A stretch of 8,302 bases of DNA from JBFLVQ01 sp040758525 (GTDB taxonomy: Bacteria; Acidobacteriota; Blastocatellia; Chloracidobacteriales; JADJPF01). The stretch is taken from the NCBI GenBank assembly GCA_040758525.1, contig JBFLVQ010000432.1, positions 1 to 8,302 of the forward strand. Reading direction: 5' to 3'. The notes under the pieces were generated by a model that saw nothing but the letters and a program-made list of their open reading frames with translations, did no database searches and had not been told where the DNA came from. Position 1 is the stretch's first letter, and every line of letters starts with the position of its first letter. Of the stretch, positions 1 through 6,708 are shown piece after piece. The translations under genes were made by a program, and so were the position numbers.

Positions 1-1
1 G

Positions 2-529
2 GATGAAATGGTATGGGGGCAAACCGTCAAACTTATCGAGCAGCCGGAACTGATATTGAAAGAGTATCTGACTAGAGTAGAAAAAAAGCAGCGGCAGAAG
101 AGTGAATTTAAACAACTCCTTGATAAGAAGAGTAAAGAAATTAAGCAGCAGGAAATTGAGAAACAACGACTTCTTGATCTATATCAGAGTGGCCAGATAC
201 AATTATCCGAAATTGAGCACCGCTTGAAATCAATCAGATCAAAGATCAAAAAGCTTCAAGATGAGGCTGCCTTAATTGAAAAGGAAGGAAAACAACAGCT
301 TCAACAGTTACAGCTTATTGAGCAATTCAATGACTTTACAAAACGCATGACCTTTAACTTATCGAACCTCAGTTTTGAAGAAAAGAAAAATATTGTTCGC
401 TTGCTTGTAGAAGAGGTTATTGTGAATGTAAAAACAGAAGAGGTTACTATTCGCCAGGTTCTTCCATTGCAGACTCAGCCAGAACAGTTCTCATTGTGTA
501 AGGGGAGTAGCATCACCTTTATTAGCTAA
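2..529 (+). CDS. Large serine recombinase, C-terminal part (5' end outside window)
   Basis: This is the C-terminal part of a large serine site-specific recombinase, the class that integrates and excises phages and mobile elements. The frame is open to the window edge, so the catalytic, recombinase and zinc-ribbon domains would lie upstream. Visible are a segment typical of the stretch after the zinc ribbon (W..TVKLIEQPELILKEYL), then about 80 residues of Lys/Glu/Gln-rich coiled coil (roughly residues 25-105 from the ATG at 8), then the family-typical segment LSFEEKKNIVRLLVEEVIVN and a beta-rich tail ending near SLCKGS. The last residues before the stop at 527-529 (SITFIS) are not recombinase-like. 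They come from reading group II intron RT sequence in the wrong frame, so the native 3' end is lost. The ATG at 8 is internal, not a start. The family call is from motif recognition; DNA target and activity are unknown. Confidence 0.85.
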   Translation, partial: DEMVWGQTVKLIEQPELILKEYLTRVEKKQRQKSEFKQLLDKKSKEIKQQEIEKQRLLDLYQSGQIQLSEIEHRLKSIRSKIKKLQDEAALIEKEGKQQLQQLQLIEQFNDFTKRMTFNLSNLSFEEKKNIVRLLVEEVIVNVKTEEVTIRQVLPLQTQPEQFSLCKGSSITFIS

Positions 530-1520
530 TATCGCGCTCGATGGCCTGGACGAACTTTTATCTAAATACCATAAGGTTAAAGAATACATCTACACTAAAC
601 CAAATGGAAAACAAAAGATCGACAGGAAAGAATCTCTGCGCTACGGATATATCCGTTACGCGGATGACATCCTTGTGACCGCGCAAACGAAAGAGGATAT
701 AGAAGCAATTGTTCCAATACTCAAAGATTGGTTGGCAGAAAGAGGATTAGAACTGAATGAGGAGAAAACCAAGATCACTAATATTGGTGAGGGAGTCAAA
801 TTCCTTGGCTTCCATATCCGTCAGTTCAAAGGAAGTTGCTACACACTTCCGCAAAAAGAAAAGATTCTTGCTTTTCTAGCGGAAATTCGTACTTGGCTAC
901 GAAACAACATCAGCGCCAAGCCGGAAGCAATAATCCATACTCTAAACCAACTCTTGCGTGGATGGGGCAACTACTATAAATATGGGGCAAGTAAACAGAT
1001 GTTCAAATATGTCGATCACCAAGTATGGAAGATGCTATGGGGATGGGCACGCAAAAGACATCCGAATAAAGGAAAATACTGGGTCGTTGATAAATACTTC
1101 AAACCCATTAATGGGATACGATGGATATTCAATACGACCATCAAAAATCGTCAGGGTCAGACTAGAACAATCAGACTCGTACGACTAATGGATATTGCTA
1201 TTGAACGTTACATCAAAGTGGAAGGAAAAGCATCACCAGATGATCCTATATTGGATAGCTACTGGGAGAATCGCCAAACACGGTATGGAAAAACATACTG
1301 GGGTAAAAATTCAAAACTACGTTATGTAGCGGAAAATCAAAATTGGCAATGCCCGGTCTGTGGAGAACATCTATTTAATGGAGAACAACTGAACACTCAT
1401 CACATAATACCTGTAGAGAAAGGTGGAACAGATAGAAAGGAGAACCTTTTACATCTCCATAAAGTTTGTCATCAACATCTACATCAGATGGGTGAAGTTC
1501 AACAGTTGCTGGAGGCTTGA
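504..1520 (+). pseudogene. ltrA: Group II intron reverse transcriptase/maturase with HNH domain, N-terminally truncated
   Basis: Intron-encoded protein; the full-length family makes cDNA of the intron and acts as splicing cofactor. The homologous frame opens at about 504 with GVASPLLANIALDG, the motif that normally follows PQG in these RTs. It continues to the catalytic YADD (codons 657-668), the thumb region, the group II maturase domain (LLRGWGNYYKYG, then the segment around HPNKGKYWVV, about 945-1140) and a C-terminal HNH nuclease. The HNH part shows CPVCG (1350-1364), HHIIPVEKGG (from 1398), NLLHLH and CHQHLH. RT motifs 0-3, including the first catalytic Asp, are missing. The only start-like codon before the YADD end is GTG 675, which is internal to the family alignment, so I treat the gene as a pseudogene. 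The stop TGA at 1518-1520 overlaps domain V of the intron RNA. Confidence 0.92.
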
Positions 1521-1553
1521 GCCGGATGATGGGTAAACTATCAAGTCCGGTTC
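1519..1553 (+). ncRNA. Group II intron domain V (catalytic hairpin)
   Basis: A 35-nt hairpin begins GAGCCGGA and ends TCCGGTTC. These ends pair over 8 bp, with the G.U pair usual near the base. A small bulge (AAG side) follows, then an upper stem TGATGG/CTATCA closed by the loop GTAAA. This is the size and shape of group II intron domain V, which holds the catalytic triad region and binds metal ions for splicing. Its position right after the maturase stop fits. Confidence 0.88.
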
Positions 1554-1556
1554 TGA

Positions 1557-1594
1557 GGGGAGTGCGGGGCAGCGATGCCCCAATCTTACCCGAC
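1557..1594 (+). ncRNA. Group II intron domain VI and 3' intron end
   Basis: This stem follows domain V after a three-base linker. The base pairs GGG (1558-1560) with CCC (1589-1591). The tip is a perfect GGGGCA/TGCCCC stem (1566-1571 and 1576-1581) with a GCGA tetraloop of the GNRA type. The unpaired A at 1588 is the likely branch-point adenosine, with six bases after it up to the AC at 1593-1594. This matches the usual domain VI layout. The exact 3' splice site is inferred. Confidence 0.78.
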
Positions 1595-1700
1595 AGGGGG
1601 CTTGGCGGTGGTAACACCGTCCGGCTACCCGGCGGATCGAGCACCGACCCTGCGCCCCGGTCCTTAACTGTCCCCCTTCCAGGGGTGAAAAACTCGTGTA
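1595..1700 (+). other. GC-rich run of small hairpins after the intron end
   Basis: This stretch is clearly richer in G and C than its surroundings and can fold into several short stems. The clearest is GGCGGTG/CACCGTC (1604-1610 and 1615-1621) around a GTAA tetraloop. Others are CCGG/CCGG (1621-1624 and 1629-1632) and CCCC/GGGG around TTCCA (1673-1685). No protein-coding frame in it is convincing. It may be the 3' exon of the intron, a 3' extension of the intron RNA like those known for some Bacillus group II introns, or an unrelated structured RNA segment. Sequence alone cannot decide. Confidence 0.4.
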
Positions 1701-2173
1701 TAAGTGCGCGGGAACGTTGGGAAACTGTGTTGGGTTTGCGATTTTTCTAGCTCCATTGATTTGCTCCTGCTCTTAACCCAACTCAGCATAAAAGTTCTTC
1801 TCTTTGTTGCCACTTCCTTAATATGCATTCGCGAGACGGCGATGATTGGTTGGCAAAAACTTTTCTCGCCAAAAATCTATTTCCCCCTCAGCGAATGCTC
1901 TCTTATCCTAGTCCCTTCCCGCGACAGGACAGGACTGGGGAAGGGTCGCTGTGTCCACTTGCCCACTGTCCCCTTGTTCTACTAATGGTGCTCTTCGACC
2001 TTGCTCCATCTTCCTTCTACACTTGCTCTGCTACTCTCAATCATTATCACTTAACTACATTGCTGCTTTCTCATGTTGATCTGTAATCGCAAGCTTAATT
2101 TGTTCTATCGTCCTGATGTAGGGAAGGTACTCTGCTGCATATCTAAACTAGTTTGTTATTCCATAGACTACCA
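1701..2173. other. Intergenic stretch without a recognisable gene
   Basis: I see no convincing gene here. The short open frames on both strands have compositions expected by chance and no ribosome binding site that decides a start. The composition is C/T-rich on the plus strand between 1740 and 2040. The one clear structure is an 8-bp inverted repeat at 1913-1945, listed separately. The region lies between the intron remnant and the 3' end of the membrane-protein gene on the other strand. Confidence 0.5.
1913..1945. repeat. 8-bp perfect inverted repeat, hairpin potential
   Basis: CCCTTCCC (1913-1920) and GGGAAGGG (1938-1945) are exact reverse complements, separated by 17 bases that contain a small AGGAC direct repeat. 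A second pair, GCGAC (1921-1925) and GTCGC (1945-1949), offers an alternative fold. No T-run follows on either strand, so it is not a typical intrinsic terminator. The role is unknown. Confidence 0.45.
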
Positions 2174-2693
2174 TTACAGCAGCAACTTCGGAACAAACGC
2201 TAGCAGCGCTACTCCACACGCAAGATGGTACATACTCTCATCAAATTCCATCTTTCTTGGACGCCATTCTGGTACACCACCAAAATATCGCCCCATTGCT
2301 CGTAATAAGTGTGTGATTCCTGTCAACAATGAAATCATAAAAACCCAATACTATGATGATACTATGACGCCATGGGTTGATGGCGCTTATCGCATAAGCA
2401 ACCGCCAGTGCCAAACTATAAAGTCCGAACTCTTGATTGAGCCCGTGTGAACCACGGTCATATGTATATGATGCCTTTGGCAGTGCACTCGCAGCCCGTA
2501 AGCTAAGCAGTAGTCCATTGCGTGCCTCCAACACCGCTAAAGAGGCAAGAACGATCTGTAAGCAATACAAGCTCCATCGTTCATTTGCCAGTAGACTAAT
2601 ACAGATAAGCACTAAGAAGATAAGCATAACGCGCAAGAGCGCAATAAGCACAATTCCTCGAGAGATCTGTTTCTGCCCTATATTGGTCAACAA
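2174..2693 (-). pseudogene. Small multi-pass membrane protein gene with a frameshift
   Basis: I cannot name the family. The minus-strand frame starts with TTG at 2693, preceded by an excellent ribosome binding site. As it stands it ends at 2241 after 150 residues. Hydrophobic stretches at about 12-34, 39-56, 86-105 and 107-118 suggest an inner-membrane protein; HGLNQEFGLYSLALA precedes the third helix. From residue 118 on, another frame reads much better: after a GGG-TTTTT-ATG run (plus-strand A5 at 2339-2343), skipping one base gives MISLLTGITHLLRAMGRYFG, then a polar segment with VPEWRPRKMEFDES and a last helix CGVALLAFVPKLLL, stopping at 2174-2176. The repaired protein would have 172 residues and five membrane segments. 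The present tail, VDRNHTLITSNGAIFWW, looks like out-of-frame reading. The shift could be a real mutation, a slippery or phase-variable run, or a base-calling error. Confidence 0.62.
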
Positions 2694-2698
2694 ATTTT

Positions 2699-2706
2699 AC
2701 CTCCTT
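2699..2706 (-). promoter_or_regulatory. Strong ribosome binding site of the membrane protein gene
   Basis: Read on the minus strand this is AAGGAGGT, an almost complete match to the anti-Shine-Dalgarno. It lies five bases before TTG 2693, with a second TTG immediately after. It decides the start in a frame that has no ATG nearby and is the main reason to believe the gene is real. Confidence 0.75.
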
Positions 2707-2748
2707 GCGTTTCCTATTCATAATTTCTCAACAAGTATAGCCGCGATT

Positions 2749-2774
2749 ATTGGGTTATTATATTTTAACCCAAT
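2749..2774 (-). promoter_or_regulatory. Candidate operator dyad over a TATAAT -10 box
   Basis: ATTGGGTTA (2749-2757) and TAACCCAAT (2766-2774) form a perfect 9-bp inverted repeat with an 8-base spacer. On the minus strand an exact TATAAT (2762 to 2757) lies in the dyad, about 50 bases before the ribosome binding site of the membrane gene. This is how a repressor site over a promoter usually looks. A good -35 hexamer is not visible at 16-18 bases, so the promoter may be weak or depend on an activator. Confidence 0.5.
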
Positions 2775-2852
2775 TGTTAAGCTCCTAAGGCCGTCCTTAC
2801 CATCTTTAGTTTCTATGAAGATTATTCTAATGATAAACGTAAGGCTGCTTAA

Positions 2853-2882
2853 TTGTTGATAATAACACTATTTTAATACTAT
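2853..2882 (+). promoter_or_regulatory. Possible promoter for the coiled-coil gene
   Basis: TTGTTG (2853-2858) and TACTAT (2877-2882) are 18 bases apart and resemble sigma70-type -35 and -10 boxes just ahead of the open frame that begins at 2885. The match is moderate and the surrounding DNA is AT-rich, so chance is possible. Confidence 0.3.
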
Positions 2883-2932
2883 AGATCCTATCAGCAATCT
2901 CACAACCAAGCCAAGCTGCACAGAGACCTCCA

Positions 2933-3397
2933 TTGCAAGCTAGCAGTCAGGCCAGCTCGCCATATACCTCTACCAGTTCATCACTGCTAGGTGAGAGGTT
3001 AGGGAAGTCTGCAACTAAACAATTGGATGTTTTGGCGATGTCCATTGATAAGCTGGATAGATCGTTACAAGCCAGTATGCAGGCCCTCTCTAATCAGATT
3101 GGTGCTTTGCAAGATAGCCTGCTAAAGGTGTCTCGTCAGCAAGATTCTCTGGATAGAGCAATGAATGCTTTCATTGTGAGATCTGAAGCTTTCTTCTCAC
3201 AAATCCCTGCTATTGTTACTCAAGCTGATTCTTTTGCTAAAGCTCTGGAAGTCATCTCGCAGTTCGCACAGACCAATCAGTTGAATAACCAGATACTGAC
3301 GACGTTAAAGAAGCTTAATAATAAAATTGCTACGGGTGCGCCTAATAGTAAATCTATGGTGAAAAGATCGTCAGCCAGAAAAGTTAAATTGAAATAG
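2933..3397 (+). CDS. Hypothetical coiled-coil protein
   Basis: I do not recognise a family. The frame is open from 2885, after the in-frame TAG at 2882. The only usual start codon before the helical body is TTG 2933, with no good ribosome binding site; ATG 3039 is a possible later start. From the TTG the protein has 154 residues. It has a Ser/Gln/Pro-rich, probably disordered start (1-25), then a long amphipathic helical region (about 27-130) with repeated Leu/Ile/Met spacing such as LDRSLQASMQALSNQIGALQ, then a basic tail (KRSSARKVKLK). No signal peptide or membrane helix is seen. The tail could bind nucleic acid or another acidic partner. The gene is convergent with the CHAT protein gene, with 21 bases between the two stop codons. 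It has the base composition of a real gene, but function is unknown. Confidence 0.55.
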   Translation: MQASSQASSPYTSTSSSLLGERLGKSATKQLDVLAMSIDKLDRSLQASMQALSNQIGALQDSLLKVSRQQDSLDRAMNAFIVRSEAFFSQIPAIVTQADSFAKALEVISQFAQTNQLNNQILTTLKKLNNKIATGAPNSKSMVKRSSARKVKLK

Positions 3398-3418
3398 CAG
3401 GTCGGTATGACGAAACTA

Positions 3419-6394
3419 TTATCGCCACTCACCAGACAACTGTAATCCTGCCCAGTAGTATGGAAACCTATATGTGCCACTCTTCCACATAGTCCGCTGC
3501 GCTTTCTGTAATGCCGCTGCTGGTCGTAGCTTCTCTCTTATCAGCCCTTTGTAGAAATGTTCGATTAGTTTAGCAGTAGCACGATCTTCTATATCCCATA
3601 GACTTGCCATTACTCGTGCTGATCCTGCATACATAAACCCTCTCGTTAACCCTACCAATCCCTCACCTTTAATCTCTTTACCTAACCCGGTGCGACATGC
3701 ACTTAGTACTACCAAGTCTGCCGATAACTCGAGATTGTAGATATCTGCCAGTTGTAACATTCCATTGCGAGTTTTACCATGCTCATCTACTAGAGATAAG
3801 ACAATACCGGATAACTCTGGATACTTACTATCAATCAATCCATGCGAGGCAAAATGCAGATATCGATACTGGCCCAGCTCAGCACTAGTAGCAGTTGCTA
3901 GATTAGCATCAAAGTCTAGCGCCTCTTTATATTCACTAGTACCTACTAAGGCTCTGATAGCATCGGCTTCATCCCTAGAGAAGTGTAGTCGAGCTAAAGT
4001 GCCTCTTCCATATACATCAAGTAGCGAACGAGTGAGGCTCAATTCTTTAATTGATTCAGACACAGGTTCTGTTGATTGTGTGTTGGAATATGCGGCTTTC
4101 TCTGGAACTCGCTTAACACGCATATCATCTGCGCTGAATACTGGATCTGCCAGTACTGCCACAGCCTTAGCAGCAGGCTGTCTTCCTGAAAGCTCACGCC
4201 TTAGCACTGCCACTGTAGAAGCTGATGGCTCGCTGATGATTTCATGATTAAGAAATAATGGTGTAGGAATAACAGCCGCCTTTCTCTCTTTTCTTGCTGG
4301 TGTGTTGGTTGGTAGCGGTAATGCAGCAAATGGAATGTATTGTAGAACCCCATCGCTTACTATCAGCAACCGTTTTTTGCCTAGTTGTTTAGCTACTGGC
4401 TCAAGTATTACTTGACTCAGTTTTGTTGCTGCTTGCCAATAGGTATTCTCCGTATTGGTTAATGCATTCTCATAGCTAGATACTAACTGATAAACATTCT
4501 TGGCCAAAGTTTCAATCTCTTCTCGCTTAGGAAGTTTATAGCTTGATATTGAAGTTCTTGTCACTGCCCAAAGATAACTGTTCTCTTTACCCAGTGAATA
4601 TTCTAAAAGCAGGGTATCATTGTCTAGCACTTGTTCTTGGATTTCTTTTAAACTCAAAGGTTGTGGTTGTGTAAGTGTTTTGTAACGAAGACTTTTTTGT
4701 CTTATCTCTGTTTGTACCTGTTGAAACTCTGCTGTGAGTAGATCAACTTCTCTTTCTAGTACTGCTATTTCTGCTTCTTTTCCTTTGTTGTTCTTTAAAT
4801 GCACTAGTAGTTCGGTCTTGTCGATAAGTCGTTGCTGCAATCCTTTCTCCTTCTCAATAAGATCCAGCGCTACTCCCTGGCGAATATCTGCACGAGATTC
4901 TGTCAATAATTCAAGCAAGCCACGAGCACGAGCACGTTCACTTGCCTCAAGTGCTAATGCATCATAACCTACAAATGAATTACTTTGGTGTAATTGCATA
5001 AGCAGATCAATATAAAACTCATATCTCTCTTGCCTTTCAGCGAAAAAAGTGGCGCGGAGATCTTGATTAATGATGCTTGTACGTAGAGATTCATATAGCT
5101 TAATAGCTTTTTCCATTTTCCTCTGAGATTCAATTAAATTACCATTATCGCGTTCAAAACGTGCAAGGCAATAGAAAATTGTTGTTTGTAAGCTGTAGGA
5201 ACCTATGGTTTCTATGCGTGACAATGCTTGATTATAATAGTCCAGTGCTCTCTGCTTTTCTCCCAGCGAGTAGTAAATTGAACCAATAGAGATAAGCGTA
5301 GCTGCTTCTACATGATACACACCAATTGCTCTCACGATAGGTAGTATTTGATTACAATAGTCCAATGCTCTCTGCTTTTCTCCTAACGAATAATAAATCT
5401 TACTAATATTGAGGAGTGTAGTAGCTTCTCCAGCATGATCACCAATAGCTTTTTTTAACAATAATGATTGACTTAAGTAATCCAAAGCTTTCTGCTTTTC
5501 TCCTAGCATATCATAAATTCTACCAATATTGTTGAGCGCAACTGCTTCTCCAGCACGGTTATTAACAGCATTTTCGAGCAACAGTGTTTGATTATAGTAA
5601 TCCAATGCTTTCTGTTTTTCTCCTAGCGTATCATAAACTAATCCAATATTGTTGAGTGTGGCTGCTTCTCCAGCACGATCACCAATAGCTTTTTTTAACA
5701 ATAATGATTGACTTAAATAATCCAATGCTTTCTGCTTTTCTCCTAGCGCACTATAAACTGTACCAATACTATGGAGAGTAGCAGCTTCTCGACTATGGTC
5801 ATTACTAGCCTGAAAAAACTGTATTGCTTCTTTATACTTCTCAATCGCTTTTACAAATGCCTCTACGGTTCCTCGCCGGCGTATTAAAGCTCCTTCAGCA
5901 AATATACGACAACCAGTAATGCGATCCATATCTTCTGATATGGCGGTACGTAGATCTAGAATCTTTATCTCATAGCGTCCAGGAAAAGCAGTTTTCACTA
6001 ATGAATGTACCTCAAGAAGGTAGTTACCTGTTGCTTCTGCGATAAATAAAATTGGCTCTGAGCCTTGCGTGCCATTTGGACTATCAACTTGTATAATTTG
6101 TTTGCCATCCACACCAAAAAGTACCGCCTCTACATCAATCCCTTTTTGTTCCACTATTATATGCAGAAACTGGCCTGCTGTGAGTTTAATCTCATAAGAG
6201 TGAACTTCACCACCTGCCAACTCTCTTTTAATAGTCTTGCCTTGTTCTAGCACTATAGGTTCTGTGCTCGAATATGCTCCCCCTTGTACTGAAGGCGAGC
6301 TTTGGTCTGCTTTTGTTACCATTGATATGAACATTACTAATAAACTTAACAATGCAAATGAAACTATCCACACTCGTCGATTGATTAACAACAT
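3419..6394 (-). CDS. Exported PPC-like/TPR/CHAT-domain protein (caspase-like protease)
   Basis: A 991-residue protein of the CHAT family (clan CD cysteine proteases related to caspases and HetF). Residues 1-29 form a signal peptide (RR, hydrophobic core VSFALLSLLVMFIS, likely cut after TKA), so it acts outside the cytoplasm. About 46-146 resemble a pre-peptidase C-terminal beta domain. Residues 204-403 are five 40-residue TPR units with LGEKQKALDY or LGEKQRALDY, flanked by weaker ones. A charged helical linker covers about 510-570. The CHAT domain occupies about 590-991. Its His is in HFASHG (H851, codon 3842-3844) and its Cys in LSACRTG (C900, codon 3695-3697). Both catalytic residues are present, so activity is expected; such domains are often switched on by a ligand or partner bound to the TPRs. 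The ATG at 6394 is supported by AAGGAG nine bases upstream. No partner gene is obvious; the coiled-coil protein is convergent. Confidence 0.95.
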   Translation of the reverse strand: MLLINRRVWIVSFALLSLLVMFISMVTKADQSSPSVQGGAYSSTEPIVLEQGKTIKRELAGGEVHSYEIKLTAGQFLHIIVEQKGIDVEAVLFGVDGKQIIQVDSPNGTQGSEPILFIAEATGNYLLEVHSLVKTAFPGRYEIKILDLRTAISEDMDRITGCRIFAEGALIRRRGTVEAFVKAIEKYKEAIQFFQASNDHSREAATLHSIGTVYSALGEKQKALDYLSQSLLLKKAIGDRAGEAATLNNIGLVYDTLGEKQKALDYYNQTLLLENAVNNRAGEAVALNNIGRIYDMLGEKQKALDYLSQSLLLKKAIGDHAGEATTLLNISKIYYSLGEKQRALDYCNQILPIVRAIGVYHVEAATLISIGSIYYSLGEKQRALDYYNQALSRIETIGSYSLQTTIFYCLARFERDNGNLIESQRKMEKAIKLYESLRTSIINQDLRATFFAERQERYEFYIDLLMQLHQSNSFVGYDALALEASERARARGLLELLTESRADIRQGVALDLIEKEKGLQQRLIDKTELLVHLKNNKGKEAEIAVLEREVDLLTAEFQQVQTEIRQKSLRYKTLTQPQPLSLKEIQEQVLDNDTLLLEYSLGKENSYLWAVTRTSISSYKLPKREEIETLAKNVYQLVSSYENALTNTENTYWQAATKLSQVILEPVAKQLGKKRLLIVSDGVLQYIPFAALPLPTNTPARKERKAAVIPTPLFLNHEIISEPSASTVAVLRRELSGRQPAAKAVAVLADPVFSADDMRVKRVPEKAAYSNTQSTEPVSESIKELSLTRSLLDVYGRGTLARLHFSRDEADAIRALVGTSEYKEALDFDANLATATSAELGQYRYLHFASHGLIDSKYPELSGIVLSLVDEHGKTRNGMLQLADIYNLELSADLVVLSACRTGLGKEIKGEGLVGLTRGFMYAGSARVMASLWDIEDRATAKLIEHFYKGLIREKLRPAAALQKAQRTMWKSGTYRFPYYWAGLQLSGEWR
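5186..5785 (-). repeat. Five tandem 120-bp TPR-coding repeats
   Basis: Five consecutive units of exactly 40 codons lie inside the CHAT protein gene. Units one and three encode almost the same stretch (LGEKQKALDYLSQSLLLKKA, then IGDRAGEA or IGDHAGEA). The LGEK element recurs at residues 217, 257, 297, 337 and 377. The high similarity points to recent duplication or gene conversion, and unit number may vary between strains or collapse in assembly. Confidence 0.88.
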
Positions 6395-6403
6395 AGGCTT
6401 TTG

Positions 6404-6409
6404 CTCCTT
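6404..6409 (-). promoter_or_regulatory. Ribosome binding site of the CHAT protein gene
   Basis: On the minus strand the sequence is AAGGAG, nine bases ahead of ATG 6394. It supports this start, which also gives a complete signal peptide. Confidence 0.65.
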
Positions 6410-6708
6410 GATTACTATGGGTAATATTTATCAACTATAACTGCGCACTTATAGTGCTAAAATGTAGTGTTTGGTCTAGTAATTGTAACAATAAACAAAC
6501 CTTTTATCTATGGAACAAAATGGCTTTTGGTTATACCTATTAGGATATATGGCCAAATGATAATGCAAAAGACTAGTCCTTGCATCTCGTATAATTAAGG
6601 AATTTATTGTTCCGAGTCTATCTCGCTACAGATAACGCAATGTCAGGTATTTTTCATACTACTATCAAGTATCAAGCCATTGCCTAACAATTGACTAACG
6701 CCTTTACC
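6410..6708. other. Intergenic region between the polymerase and CHAT genes
   Basis: No gene is seen. The region is AT-rich and lies downstream of the polymerase stop and upstream of the CHAT gene on the same (minus) strand, so it should hold the CHAT promoter. A perfect dyad GCACT-TAT-AGTGC at 6445-6457 contains, on the minus strand, TATAAG, a possible -10 box. The best -35-like element (TAGACC, 19 bases away) is poor. There is no clear terminator hairpin followed by a T-run after the polymerase gene. Confidence 0.4.

Larger units (their letters stand above)
502..1594 (+). mobile_element. 5'-truncated group II intron (RT/maturase 3' half plus domains V and VI)
   Basis: This is the 3' part of a bacterial group II intron, a retroelement whose RNA self-splices with help from its own maturase. 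The order RT/maturase, HNH domain, domain V, domain VI is the normal 3' layout of such introns. Everything 5' of RT motif 4 (intron start, RNA domains I-III, most of domain IV and the RT N-terminus) is absent. It is replaced by serine recombinase sequence joined at about 502-508. The copy should not splice or retrotranspose by itself, although its domain V/VI and HNH segment look well kept. The 3' boundary at 1594 comes from the usual 'AC' ending about seven bases after the bulged branch-point A. It is an inference because no 5' exon is available to check it. Confidence 0.85.

Noticed and set aside
1375..1644. 89-residue minus-strand open frame over the intron end
   Set aside because: It lies opposite the HNH domain and RNA domains V and VI, with Pro/Leu-rich composition expected from antisense reading.
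1704..1725. GTGCG followed by a short AACGTTGGG stretch, resembling the 5' start of a group II intron
   Set aside because: Five bases alone are too common. No domain I structure, second maturase or second domain V follows downstream in the window.
1772..1784. CTTAACCCAACTC also occurs at 6712-6724, across the polymerase stop codon, suggesting a second polymerase remnant
   Set aside because: Beyond these 13 bases the flanks do not align, and the minus-strand translation upstream shows no polymerase-like residues.
1704..2086. Two overlapping plus-strand frames of 87-93 residues
   Set aside because: No ribosome binding site, no domain, Ser/Leu/Cys/Pro-rich composition typical of chance frames in C/T-rich DNA.
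2437..2859. 140-residue plus-strand frame
   Set aside because: It is antisense to the membrane protein gene, which has a strong ribosome binding site and coherent hydrophobic segments; this frame has neither.
3765..4247. 160-residue plus-strand frame inside the CHAT gene
   Set aside because: Antisense shadow of the CHAT domain, which has intact catalytic motifs on the minus strand.
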